The notes beneath the pieces were generated by a model that saw only the letters and a program-made list of their open reading frames with translations, made no database searches and was not told the origin of the DNA. A stretch of DNA of 64,000 nt from CAYQUC01 sp964420605 (GTDB lineage Bacteria > Pseudomonadota > Gammaproteobacteria > UBA6429 > Thiohalophilaceae): the NCBI GenBank assembly GCA_964420605.1, contig CAYQUC010000002.1:1-64000 (forward strand), read 5' to 3'. A program made the translations under genes and the position numbers. Shown one piece after another: positions 55,764 to 64,000 of the stretch. Every line of letters starts with the position of its first letter. Position 1 is the stretch's first letter.

Positions 55764-55788
55764 CACAATTCTTACAAAACTAAGATTG
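55764..55788 (+). promoter_or_regulatory. Shared regulatory motif, copy E
   Basis: CACAATTCTTAC (one mismatch), 9 nt, ATTG; 87 bp before the start of the three-repeat lipoprotein gene on the same strand. Confidence 0.5.
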
Positions 55789-55862
55789 AATCAAAGCCTC
55801 TTGTTGAATATATTTAATTTTCAATATTAAAAATTTAAATATATTAACAATGGGAACTGATT

Positions 55863-57016
55863 ATGAAATATTTTTCTCTACTTTTACCACTACTTATTTT
55901 AATATCGTGTCAGGATAATACATCATCGACAACAGAGTTGTCAGTATTACCGGCTAGCGACCCAACAGAAAACGACTTTATTAAAATATTTAAAGCCGAT
56001 GGGGCGACACAGTGTCAGACTACTGCCGTTGCAGTCGACGTTATGGCAAGTGATTTATTCAACTCCGGAATTGATGTAGTCTGTTCTCAAAAAGCGCACG
56101 ATGGCGAGTTACATAAAAAATCCTGTGGTGCAGTTACTGGTGCTATTAATGTCTATCAAATTAATAAATCCAACCTTGAAGGTATCGTATCACTGGGTTT
56201 TCAGCCAGTATCGACATTAATTAATAACACTATAGAAACCTGCCAAACAACAAAACCACCACAGTTAGTGCAATATCAAAAAGTGTATAAGCGCGATATT
56301 GTTGCTCAGTGTCAAGGGTCGGTAGCTACACCCGAAAGCATGGCTAAAGAGTTAATGGCACTGGATATTGATGTGTCATGCGCACAAAAAAGTTCCGATG
56401 GTCTTATTTATGCTGCTGTGTGTGGTGGTTTATCCGATGGTATTAATGTATTTAGAATTGACAAAAAAGATGTGCTTAAAGCACAAGTTTCCGGCTTTAG
56501 ACCAGTTACTGAATTACCCAATTATGTCGATACGGTCTGTAAGCCTAAATTTGAAAAAGTGTATAAACCGTATAGCTACGTTCAGTGTGGCGGCCCAGAG
56601 TTAGATATCTCAGGTAAAAAAATACCGAGTAGTGATCTTAATGTTGTTGCGCAAGAACTTATAACTTCTGATATAGCGGTAAAATGTTCCCAACGTAATA
56701 CCGATGGTAATAGTCCTAGTGTTTTTGTTGCTGTTTGTGGAGCCACGGTGAAAGGGATTAATGTTTTTGAAATTTCTAAATACAATGTGAAAAATGCAGC
56801 ATTGCTTGGTTTTTCTCCTGTCAGTAACTTACCNNNNNNNNNNNNNNNNNNNNNNNNNNNNNNNNNNNNNNNNNNNNNNNNNNNNNNNNNNNNNNNNNNN
56901 NNNNNNNNNNNNNNNNNNNNNNNNNNNNNNNNNAATACAATGTGAAAAATGCAGCATTGCTTGGTTTTTCTCCTGTCAGTAACTTACCGAATTATACAGA
57001 TATTGTGTGCCAGTAA
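55863..57016 (+). CDS. Cysteine-rich three-repeat lipoprotein (interrupted by assembly gap)
   Basis: A lipoprotein signal ends LILISC (Cys16). Three repeats of about 90-105 residues follow, each with four cysteines: QC near the start, a C[SA]Q[KR]..DG site, CG[AG] and a closing [TV]C. The common frame is KVYK...V..MA.[DE]L...IDV.C, then CG....GINV..I.K..V. and G[FS].PV..L.NY.D.VC. A run of 100 N interrupts the third repeat. Removing it and one copy of the 55-nt flanking duplicate gives a clean 332-residue protein ending NYTDIVCQ. Two disulfides per repeat are likely. No family is recognised. Confidence 0.75.
56779..56833 (+). repeat. 55-nt duplicate, left copy at assembly gap
   Basis: Identical over all 55 nt to 56934-56988 and abuts the N run. 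It appears to be the overlapping end of two contigs. Confidence 0.9.
56834..56933. other. Assembly gap of 100 N
   Basis: A run of exactly 100 N, a common placeholder for a scaffold join of unknown length. The identical 55-nt flanks suggest no real sequence is missing. Confidence 0.97.
56934..56988 (+). repeat. 55-nt duplicate, right copy at assembly gap
   Basis: Exact repeat of the 55 nt before the gap; the reading frame of the lipoprotein resumes here to the stop at 57014-57016. Confidence 0.9.
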
Positions 57017-57046
57017 ATCGGCTTAGTAAAAATGAATGAAGCTTGA

Positions 57047-57071
57047 TACAAATCTTACCGTTATTTAATTG
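57047..57071 (+). promoter_or_regulatory. Shared regulatory motif, copy F
   Basis: TACAAATCTTAC, 9 nt, ATTG; 87 bp before the second glycine-rich gene on the same strand. The spacing to the start codon is the same as for copy E. Confidence 0.55.
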
Positions 57072-57145
57072 TATTGCAGTTCTACAAGTTCTAAATTTAG
57101 CTTAGATAAAATAAATTTTAATGTTGTTTAATTAAGGAGGATGTT

Positions 57146-58180
57146 ATGAAAATAAAATATGCGACATTACTAATAACAGTAACTATAGTGTTGGCAACAT
57201 CAACAAGCGCCAGTGGTCAACAAACTTTAAATGTGAAAACATTTTATGCTGGCGAATCAGCGATGGCGGTAGATATTAACGACAATTTTTTAGCACTAAC
57301 GCGTGCAATTAAAAATAATACCCAGTTTTTAAATCAAATTTCTGAAAAAAATGTTTCGCATGACGCACAATCAAATGAAGGTTCATTACAGTACGGTGAT
57401 GGTAGTGCCGGTGATTTAACCGGTGGTGATTGGATTGCTCAGCCACAATTGAACAGCAATTTTTCAAGTTGCCATCTGTCAAATAATTTAACGCTACCGT
57501 CGGGCACCACAATACGCTGTCAATCGGGTTTTACCTTGACAGACGATGTCGTTATTACGGTTTCATTTGGTTTTGGTGCGGGTGTTGCTGTTCGCCAAGC
57601 AACACAGAATGCTGGTGGCGTGGGACTTTACCCGACCACAGCAGCTTCGTCGTTTGACGCTTTTCCGTTGGGTGGTGCCGGTCAGTATGGTGGAGGTTAT
57701 ATTCGAATTATTGCTGATGGTGACATTGTTATTAATGGCAGTATTCAGGCCAACGGTGAACACGGCAGTCGTTCGACTCAAGAAGCTGGTGGTGCTGGTG
57801 GATTAGTTGTTTTGCAATCAAATGGAACAATCGATATAACGTTAGGTTTGGTGCAAGTGATTGGCGGCAATGGTGCGCAGGATAATGTAGTTTTAAACAC
57901 CAGTAACACAGCTTCGTTAGTGATTGGCTTTCCACAATTACCCGTAACAAAAGGCGCAGGTGGCGGCGGTGGTGGAATTGTTGTTTTGCAGGCTCCACTT
58001 GTTATAGCACCAGAATCTAGCATTATGGCCAATGGTGGTATTGCAGGTAGTTCATTATTTCAGTATGACCTTGCTTCAAATAATCCGACACGTTTTGGTG
58101 GCAGTGCAAGTGGTGGTAATGGCGGTGCATATACTCAAGCGGGTGGCAAGGGTTATGTTATTAAACTTGAGCGTCATTAA
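57146..58180 (+). CDS. Glycine-rich exported protein, copy 2
   Basis: 344 residues, paralogue of the gene at 54419. It has a signal peptide (LLITVTIVLATSTSASG), the early YAGESAMAVDINDNFLAL segment, the cysteine pair (SSCHLSN; SGTTIRCQSGFTL) and the same Gly/Asn-rich parallel-beta-like body (GGGYIRIIADGDIVINGSIQANG; GGGGGIVVLQAPLV). The shared string PSGTTIRCQSGFTL is identical in both copies. AAGGAGG is a near-perfect ribosome site. Followed by a second mini-lipoprotein (48 bp). Confidence 0.78.
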   Translation: MKIKYATLLITVTIVLATSTSASGQQTLNVKTFYAGESAMAVDINDNFLALTRAIKNNTQFLNQISEKNVSHDAQSNEGSLQYGDGSAGDLTGGDWIAQPQLNSNFSSCHLSNNLTLPSGTTIRCQSGFTLTDDVVITVSFGFGAGVAVRQATQNAGGVGLYPTTAASSFDAFPLGGAGQYGGGYIRIIADGDIVINGSIQANGEHGSRSTQEAGGAGGLVVLQSNGTIDITLGLVQVIGGNGAQDNVVLNTSNTASLVIGFPQLPVTKGAGGGGGGIVVLQAPLVIAPESSIMANGGIAGSSLFQYDLASNNPTRFGGSASGGNGGAYTQAGGKGYVIKLERH

Positions 58181-58228
58181 ATTACTGTTATTTATTTATA
58201 ACTATTTATTATTTGAAGAGGTTAAATT

Positions 58229-58420
58229 ATGAAAAACGATACATCTGTTGCAAAAACCAGTTTTATTATTGTTGCTTTGTCAGTCTTACTTGTTTCCTGC
58301 GGGGGCGGCGGTAGTAGCACTCCAAACCAAAATGCACAGCCAAGCGATCCCACAGGAAACCAAACACCAACGGCATCAAATTGGAATGCCATGAAATGGG
58401 ATTCTGATGTTTGGAATTAA
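58229..58420 (+). CDS. Mini-lipoprotein with Trp-rich C-terminus, copy 2
   Basis: 63 residues; the lipoprotein signal ends VLLVSC (Cys24), followed by GGGGSS and a Pro/Gln/Asn-rich linker. The tail is NWNAMKWDSDVWN, matching the W-x4-W-D-x3-W pattern of the copy at 55470. Its last 14 nt overlap the start of the large TPR lipoprotein gene, so the three genes from 57146 appear to be one operon. Confidence 0.75.
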   Translation: MKNDTSVAKTSFIIVALSVLLVSCGGGGSSTPNQNAQPSDPTGNQTPTASNWNAMKWDSDVWN

Positions 58421-61211
58421 AACATTTTATTGTGCGTGTTACGTAGCGTTATCATTGTTAGTGACGGGTTGTTCAAGTCAACAAGGAACATTACAATCGT
58501 TATCGGATACACCTTACGTGATTGACTCGTTAGAGAGAGTCCCGCTACATCGTAAGGATGTAATTGATGCTTATCAAGGTTATTTAACGGTTACCAACGA
58601 TAACAAAAAACAGGATTTTGCTGAAAAACGCTTAGCCGATTTACAGCTAGATCTAGCCGAGCAAGCAGTTTCTGACGGAAAATCTGGGTTAACAAATACT
58701 GTACAGCAACACGCTAAAAGTGCGATAGAATATTACTTACAACATTTAACATCCTACCCTGCTGCAGAGGGAAATGATTTAGTACGTTATCAATTAGCAC
58801 GTGGTTATTCTCTTATCAGTGAGCACGATAAGCAGCAGTTAGTTTTATTTGATTTGATAAACAAGCATCCTAATAGCCGCTATGTGGCAGAATCATTATT
58901 TAGATTGGGCGATGTGTATTTTTTGAAAAAAAAGTATACAGCTGCATCAAAGTGGTACAAGCGTATAATAGCGCGGGGTAAATCGAGCGTTTTTTTTGAG
59001 CGAGCGTTGTATCAAAATAGTTGGAGTTTATTTAAAAGTAATCATTACACGGCTGCTATAGCAGATTCAATCCAATTAATCGACATTAAATACCAGCAAG
59101 GAAAATTAACCAAAACCGGCTTAAGCAGCAATGTGTCTGTAACTGAAAAAAAAATATTGGGTGATTTAATTTATATAACAGTTTTGTCTTTCTCGAAATT
59201 ACCCGATATTAAATCGATTGATAGTTTTTTTTTAAATGCTGGGCATCGAGAATATGAAGCATATTTATATCAGCAGTTGGCACTGTTTTATCAATCAAAA
59301 GCTCGGTTTCTTGATGCAGCAAATAGCTATATGGCTTATGTAGAAAATAATCCATTACAGTTTATTGCAACCCAATATCATGCGTCAGCTTTAGATATCT
59401 ATAAAAAGCACGAATTCAACCGTTTAATCCTGGCTAATTTGACGGACTATGTCACTCGGTTTGGAGTGTCAAGTGTGTTTTGGACAAATAGTAGCCTCGA
59501 ACAACGTGAAAAAATTAAGCCCATTTTAAAAGAACATATTATAACGCTAGCAAAATACTATCATGCAAATGCAAGAGATAATAATCAACAGTCCTATTTT
59601 GTCGCTGCTGAAAAATGGTATCGTGTTTTTTTAAGTTGGTACCCAACCGACCTTGATGCAGTACGTTACCAGTTTTTATTATCAGAATTATTGTTTGATG
59701 CAAAGCAGTTTGAACTCGCAGCACAAGAATACAATAATACCGCATACGGCTATTCGCACCATGCGCGTACAGAAGACTCGGCCTATGCTGCTGTTTTGTC
59801 TTATGATGAATTGAAAAAAATAACACCTGCCAAGCGATGGCCGTCAAAACAACATTTAGCAGTAAATAGTGCTTTAAAATTTATAGAGACATTTACAAAT
59901 AGTCGACATTACGCTTTGGTTTTAACCAATACGATGGAAACAGTGTTTGAAAACAAAGATTATGAAGGTGCAAAATTGTTAGCTACACGTTTGTTAGATA
60001 ACGAAAATATCCGTAATTCAACATATCGATCCTCGGCGCGGTTGATTTTGGCTCATACTCAATACGAATTAAAACAGTTTCAGCAAGCAGAGCAATCGTA
60101 TTTAATTATTTTTTCGAGATTAACAATTGATCATGATAATTATGATGTAGTTGCAAGACGATTAGCCGATAGTATTTATAAATATGCTGAAGTACTGCGG
60201 GATCGAGGTTTATACCGTCAAGCAGCCTTTCAATTTATGCAAGTAGCTAACACGGTTCCAAATGCAGATATTCGAGTTAAAAGTGAATATGATGCAGCCG
60301 CAATGTTTATTAAAGTTGAAGATTGGAATCGGGCTGCGGTTTTACTTGAAAAATATCGAACAGAATTGTCTAACTACCCTAAATTAAAACTCGGTGTTAT
60401 TACAAAATTAGCATTAATTTACAGTAAAACAGGTCAAAGACGAAAAGCAGCAACAGAACTATTAAGCTTGGCTAAATCTGGTGATAAAAAATTTAGAAAA
60501 AATATGTTATGGCAAGCGGCGCAGATGTACCACTTAGCAAAGCTTGATAAATACGCACTTAAAACCTTTAAGTTATATTTAAAAAAATATCCTTACCCAA
60601 TAGAAGAGGCGATGCTCGCACGCGAAATTATTGCCAATTATTATTTAGAACAGAATCAACTATCAAAAAATTCGTTCTGGTTACGACAAATAATAAAATC
60701 CGATAAAGTTGGCGGCGTACATCGAAACTTGCAGACACATTATTTAGCAGCTAAAGCAACACTCGCACTTGCTATCCCTAAAGTTAAAAAATATCAACGT
60801 GTGTCCTTAACCTTGCCTATAAAGAAGAGTCTAAATACCAAGAAAAAATTAATGAAAAAAGCAATAGCAGCAATTGAAAGTGCAATGGCATACAAAATTT
60901 CTGCTGTATACACACAGGCAAGTTTTGAAATTGCCGAACTTTACCGTGAATTTGGTCAAGCTATTTTAAAATCACAACGGCCAAGAACTTTAAATGAGGA
61001 ACAATTAGAAGAGTATGATTTGTTGCTAGAAGAACAAGCTTTTCCGTTTGAAGAAAAAGCAATTGAAATTCATCTAGCCAATATAGGTCGTACCCGCAAT
61101 GGTATTTATGATGCTGGTGTTAAACAAAGTTTTAAGGCACTTGAGTTGTTGTTTCCTGTTCGTTATGTCAAGCGTGAAAAAGTGAGGTCGTATGTTAAAG
61201 TCATTTATTAA
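58407..61211 (+). CDS. Large TPR-repeat lipoprotein
   Basis: 934 residues with a lipoprotein signal ending LLVTGC (Cys22). The mature part is almost all helical TPR-like hairpins: VAESLFRLGDVYFLKKKYTAA, LSELLFDAKQFELAAQEYNN, RLILAHTQYELKQFQQAEQSY, RKAATELLSLAKSG. The family resembles outer-membrane-assembly or motility TPR proteins (for example gliding- or Tol-associated), but no exact match is claimed. It overlaps the mini-lipoprotein before it (14 nt) and the TPR lipoprotein after it (20 nt), so translation is tightly coupled. It probably forms a periplasmic scaffold for the exported proteins. Confidence 0.85.
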   Translation: MFGIKTFYCACYVALSLLVTGCSSQQGTLQSLSDTPYVIDSLERVPLHRKDVIDAYQGYLTVTNDNKKQDFAEKRLADLQLDLAEQAVSDGKSGLTNTVQQHAKSAIEYYLQHLTSYPAAEGNDLVRYQLARGYSLISEHDKQQLVLFDLINKHPNSRYVAESLFRLGDVYFLKKKYTAASKWYKRIIARGKSSVFFERALYQNSWSLFKSNHYTAAIADSIQLIDIKYQQGKLTKTGLSSNVSVTEKKILGDLIYITVLSFSKLPDIKSIDSFFLNAGHREYEAYLYQQLALFYQSKARFLDAANSYMAYVENNPLQFIATQYHASALDIYKKHEFNRLILANLTDYVTRFGVSSVFWTNSSLEQREKIKPILKEHIITLAKYYHANARDNNQQSYFVAAEKWYRVFLSWYPTDLDAVRYQFLLSELLFDAKQFELAAQEYNNTAYGYSHHARTEDSAYAAVLSYDELKKITPAKRWPSKQHLAVNSALKFIETFTNSRHYALVLTNTMETVFENKDYEGAKLLATRLLDNENIRNSTYRSSARLILAHTQYELKQFQQAEQSYLIIFSRLTIDHDNYDVVARRLADSIYKYAEVLRDRGLYRQAAFQFMQVANTVPNADIRVKSEYDAAAMFIKVEDWNRAAVLLEKYRTELSNYPKLKLGVITKLALIYSKTGQRRKAATELLSLAKSGDKKFRKNMLWQAAQMYHLAKLDKYALKTFKLYLKKYPYPIEEAMLAREIIANYYLEQNQLSKNSFWLRQIIKSDKVGGVHRNLQTHYLAAKATLALAIPKVKKYQRVSLTLPIKKSLNTKKKLMKKAIAAIESAMAYKISAVYTQASFEIAELYREFGQAILKSQRPRTLNEEQLEEYDLLLEEQAFPFEEKAIEIHLANIGRTRNGIYDAGVKQSFKALELLFPVRYVKREKVRSYVKVIY

Positions 61212-61794
61212 CGTTCTTACCAGTATACTGGTGTTATTGTTATCTGCCTGTGCAACAACGGGTAATACGGTGCTAATTAATCCTCAGGCACAGCCTATCC
61301 CTGAGACTGCGCGTAATGTATATTCTCGTGCAGTGTGGTCTGCAGAATCGGGTTTGTATGATGAAGCAATTGCATTGTTTAGCTCTTTAACACGCGATCA
61401 CCCAACAAATGCCCGTATGTTTACCAATTTAGGAATGTTACATTTACAGAAAAAAGAATTAACAGCAGCAGAACAAGCATTATCACAAGCTGTTAAATTG
61501 TATCCGTATGATGCTATTGCACAGAATCATTTAGGTGTGACATTACGCGAACTTGGAAAATTTAATGAAGCAGAACAAGCCTATTTATTAGCGATTAAAT
61601 ACAATGATCGCTATGATGATGCGTATTTAAATTTAGGAATTTTGTATGATTTGTATCTTCACGATTTAACTAAGGCGATTGTTTATTATAAAAAAGCGCA
61701 ATCTATTTTGGTTAAACCTGATAAATTACTTCAGCAGTGGATAATAGATGTTGAGCGACAAGTTGGTTCAATGGCTAACATTGAAAATGGTTAA
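61192..61794 (+). CDS. Small TPR lipoprotein
   Basis: 200 residues with a lipoprotein signal ending LLLSAC (Cys20). At least three TPR units follow (AVWSAESGLYDEAIALFSSL; ARMFTNLGMLHLQKKELTAA; AIAQNHLGVTLRELGKFNEA; AYLNLGILYDLYLHDLTKAI). It starts inside the end of the large TPR gene, so the two proteins are made in a fixed ratio and likely interact. It resembles PilF/NlpI-type pilotins in size and build, but this is only a resemblance. Confidence 0.85.
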   Translation: MLKSFINVLTSILVLLLSACATTGNTVLINPQAQPIPETARNVYSRAVWSAESGLYDEAIALFSSLTRDHPTNARMFTNLGMLHLQKKELTAAEQALSQAVKLYPYDAIAQNHLGVTLRELGKFNEAEQAYLLAIKYNDRYDDAYLNLGILYDLYLHDLTKAIVYYKKAQSILVKPDKLLQQWIIDVERQVGSMANIENG

Positions 61795-61879
61795 TGATTT
61801 TCGATACGTTACGGGCTTGGGTCAGTATCCACAGTTTAAACCACTATCGTGTCTGTAACCGATGTAGCGAACAACTGGC

Positions 61880-61923
61880 CCCCGGCTTGTAAACGAGACA
61901 AACGTTTATTAACGTTGCCGGGG
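61880..61923. terminator. GC-rich hairpin region between convergent genes
   Basis: Arms CCCCGGC (61880-61886) and GCCGGGG (61917-61923) enclose a second stem AAACG/CGTTT. There is no clear T-run on either strand, so terminator function is tentative. Confidence 0.35.
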
Positions 61924-61948
61924 TGACGGTTTAATAAGAAATGAATTC

Positions 61949-63814
61949 TTAGTCGTTATCGGGTTTGTCTTTTTTTATTTTTTTCTTACCTTTATTTTTA
62001 GGTTTTGGTTTTTTCTTTTTTTTGTCTTTATCTTTAATTTTGATTCGTTCACGGCCGCCTTTACCAGCAGCGCCTTTATCCGATGGTTTTGCTTTTTTAT
62101 TGGGCGTTACTGCGACGATATTTAATTTTTGACCCGATACCCATACTTTCTTTAAATCACCCAGTAATTCTTTCGGCATACCTTCCGGTAAATCAATGAC
62201 GCTGTGATCATCGTTTATTTGTATTCGTCCGATATATTGACTGTCAATATCGGCTTCATTGGCTATTGCACCAACGATGTTACCGGGTTTTACGCCATGA
62301 TCATGGCCAACGTCAATGCGGTAGCTTTGCATACCTTTGTCTGGCGTATGATCGCGATTGGCATCTTTGCCGCCGCCATCACGTCGAGAACGGTCTTTTC
62401 TATCGCGCGAAGGTCGATCTCGATCACGTCGTGAACGGCGACCCGACGAGCCTTCGTCGTTGTCCCAACTCTTGCTTTCGCGGCGCTGAGGTTTATTCGA
62501 TAACAAGAATGGTGTATCGCCTTGTGCTAAATGCGCTAGTGCGGCAGCAATTTCTAAAGCCGGAACATTATGTTCTTGTTGGTACTGCTCTAACATTTGG
62601 AAATAAAAACCAAACTCTTCAGTCGCCAAAGTATCGGTAATTTTTTGCTTAAACTTAGCAACACGGTTGTCGTTAATATCTTCAGTTGAAGGCAATTCCA
62701 TGCGTTCAATTGGCTTACGAGTGGCTTTTTCAATTGAAGCCAATAGGCGTTTTTCGCGTGGTGCAACAAATAAAATAGCATCACCTTTACGACCAGCACG
62801 ACCAGTTCGACCGATACGATGAATATAGGCTTCGGTGTCATATGGGATATCGTAATTGATAACATGACTGATTCGCTGGACATCTAAACCACGAGCAGCA
62901 ACATCGGTTGCAACTAGAATATCCAGCTTGCCGTTCTTTAAGTTTTCAATTGTGCGTTCACGTAAATTTTGCGCAATATCGCCATTGAGCGCAGTCGAAG
63001 CATAACCACGAGCAGCTAATTTATCAGCTAACTCAACGGTCGCTGTCTTGGTTCGTACAAAAACGATAACAGCATCAAAATCTTCGGCCTCTAATATTCT
63101 GGTTAGGGCATCGAGTTTATGCAAGCCACTAACTGGCCAAAAGCGTTGGCGAATGGTGTCTGCGGTTGCCGTTTTTAACTTAATGGTAACTTCAGTTGGG
63201 TTACTCAAATACTTGGTTGCGATACGTCGAATTTGATTTGGCATGGTGGCTGAGAACAGCGCAATTTGCCTTTGTTCTGGCAATTGTTCCAGCACCCATT
63301 CAACGTCATCAATAAAGCCCATGCGTAGCATTTCATCTGCTTCATCTAATACCAAGGTATTAAGGCCTTGTAACTTCAAAGTACCCCGGCGCATGTGATC
63401 CATGACACGTCCTGGAGTCCCGACCACAACATGCACGCCGCGTTGTAATGAGCGAATTTGGCCACGGTAATCTTGACCACCATATACCGGTAACACGTGG
63501 AAACCGTCTAGGTATTTTGCATATTTTTGGAAAGCCTCCGCGACTTGAATTGCAAGTTCACGCGTTGGTGCCAGCACCAGTACTTGAGGGTCTTTTTGTT
63601 TTAGGTCTAAATTACATAACACCGGTAACGCAAATGCGGCAGTTTTGCCGGTGCCAGTCTGGGCTTGGCCAATGATATCATTTCGATCCAGTAACAATGG
63701 TATTGTTTGGGCCTGAATAGGCGATGGCGTTTCATAGCCAATTTCATCCAATATTTTAAGTATGGATTTATTGAGCGCTAATTGTTCAAACGCGGTTACC
63801 GGTTCAGAAGTCAT
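61949..63814 (-). CDS. deaD: DEAD-box ATP-dependent RNA helicase (DeaD/CsdA type)
   Basis: 621 residues from the ATG at 63814, where the protein begins MTSEPVTAFEQLAL; the frame is open a further 93 nt upstream but that part has no helicase similarity. Motifs in order: Q motif (GYETPSPIQAQTIP), I (AQTGTGKT), Ia (PTRELA), II (DEAD), III (SAT), V (ATDVAARGLD) and VI (HRIGRTGRAG). The C-terminal DbpA-like RNA-binding domain (RIDVGHDHGVKPGNIVGAI) is followed by a Lys-rich tail. DeaD assists ribosome assembly and RNA decay, often in the cold. The leader (past 63814) is untranslated as far as can be seen. Confidence 0.95.
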   Translation of the reverse strand: MTSEPVTAFEQLALNKSILKILDEIGYETPSPIQAQTIPLLLDRNDIIGQAQTGTGKTAAFALPVLCNLDLKQKDPQVLVLAPTRELAIQVAEAFQKYAKYLDGFHVLPVYGGQDYRGQIRSLQRGVHVVVGTPGRVMDHMRRGTLKLQGLNTLVLDEADEMLRMGFIDDVEWVLEQLPEQRQIALFSATMPNQIRRIATKYLSNPTEVTIKLKTATADTIRQRFWPVSGLHKLDALTRILEAEDFDAVIVFVRTKTATVELADKLAARGYASTALNGDIAQNLRERTIENLKNGKLDILVATDVAARGLDVQRISHVINYDIPYDTEAYIHRIGRTGRAGRKGDAILFVAPREKRLLASIEKATRKPIERMELPSTEDINDNRVAKFKQKITDTLATEEFGFYFQMLEQYQQEHNVPALEIAAALAHLAQGDTPFLLSNKPQRRESKSWDNDEGSSGRRSRRDRDRPSRDRKDRSRRDGGGKDANRDHTPDKGMQSYRIDVGHDHGVKPGNIVGAIANEADIDSQYIGRIQINDDHSVIDLPEGMPKELLGDLKKVWVSGQKLNIVAVTPNKKAKPSDKGAAGKGGRERIKIKDKDKKKKKPKPKNKGKKKIKKDKPDND

Positions 63815-64000
63815 ATGTAAATACCTGTAGTAGTGCCAAGGATAGAATGTGAGAAACGCCAAGGGCAAGAGGTTGCGTAGTGTACAGGTTTGTGTGGCAT
63901 GTTGCATGTTTTATTTATCAGCACCTGAATACCCCAGTGATCTGGCTGTAAGCTGGAGACTACTTAAGCTTGGTATATCGATTACAGCACAATAGTGGTT

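Noticed and set aside
57778..58032. Minus-strand frame rich in Pro/Cys
   Set aside because: Shadow of the glycine-rich codons of the real gene on the plus strand.
63815..63907. N-terminal extension of the DeaD helicase
   Set aside because: The upstream codons show no helicase similarity and the ATG at 63814 gives the normal N-terminus.

Overview
The window is a scaffold piece from a low-GC, Gram-negative bacterium, most probably a gammaproteobacterium. The evidence is the order atpD-atpC, SlyD-like FKBP, glmU, glmS, a ppsR/ppsA divergon, DeaD-type helicase, many lipoboxes, outer-membrane barrels and a two-partner secretion system. I cannot name the genus. No tRNA, rRNA, CRISPR array, insertion sequence or phage gene was seen. 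One 100-N assembly gap lies at 56834-56933.

Region by region: 1-5.3 kb is housekeeping (end of the ATP synthase operon, an FKBP isomerase, then glmU and glmS for UDP-GlcNAc synthesis). 5.4-10.6 kb holds small envelope proteins and lipoproteins, a Nudix hydrolase and a Dabb protein. 10.6-13.8 kb is ppsR/ppsA. 13.9-22.7 kb carries a dCache-type chemoreceptor, an LEA-2 lipoprotein, nnrS with an FNR/DNR-type box, a six-EF-hand protein, a lipoprotein hydrolase and a DUF4105 protein. 23.5-29.7 kb has a TpsB outer-membrane translocator with a Sel1 protein, divergent from two orphan winged-helix regulators, a caspase-like protein and a putative barrel. 30.5-34.2 kb is a caspase (EF-hand, DUF4384), sigma-like factor and membrane anti-sigma-like operon. 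35.6-39.5 kb is a cytochrome b/SHP/diheme cytochrome c/PepSY/two-component operon with a tandem 11-bp repeat at its promoter. 39.6-42 kb has an AAA-DUF4143 ATPase and a frameshifted lipoprotein gene.

42.3-61.8 kb is an accessory block of exported proteins. It holds a disulfide-rich RCC1 lipoprotein, a 2869-residue TpsA exoprotein with a toxin-like C-terminus and a candidate immunity gene, two copies of a glycine-rich secreted protein plus mini-lipoprotein module, a cysteine-rich three-repeat lipoprotein and two TPR lipoproteins. 61.9-63.8 kb is a DEAD-box RNA helicase.

The most interesting pattern is a non-coding motif, TACAAWTCTTAC, often followed 9 nt later by ATTG. It occurs at six intergenic positions: between the TpsB operon and the orphan regulators, before the caspase-sigma operon, before tpsA, and before three exported-protein genes. 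If real, it joins the regulators, the caspase/sigma module, both halves of the two-partner system and the surface lipoprotein cluster into one regulon. This link is an inference from sequence, not shown by experiment.
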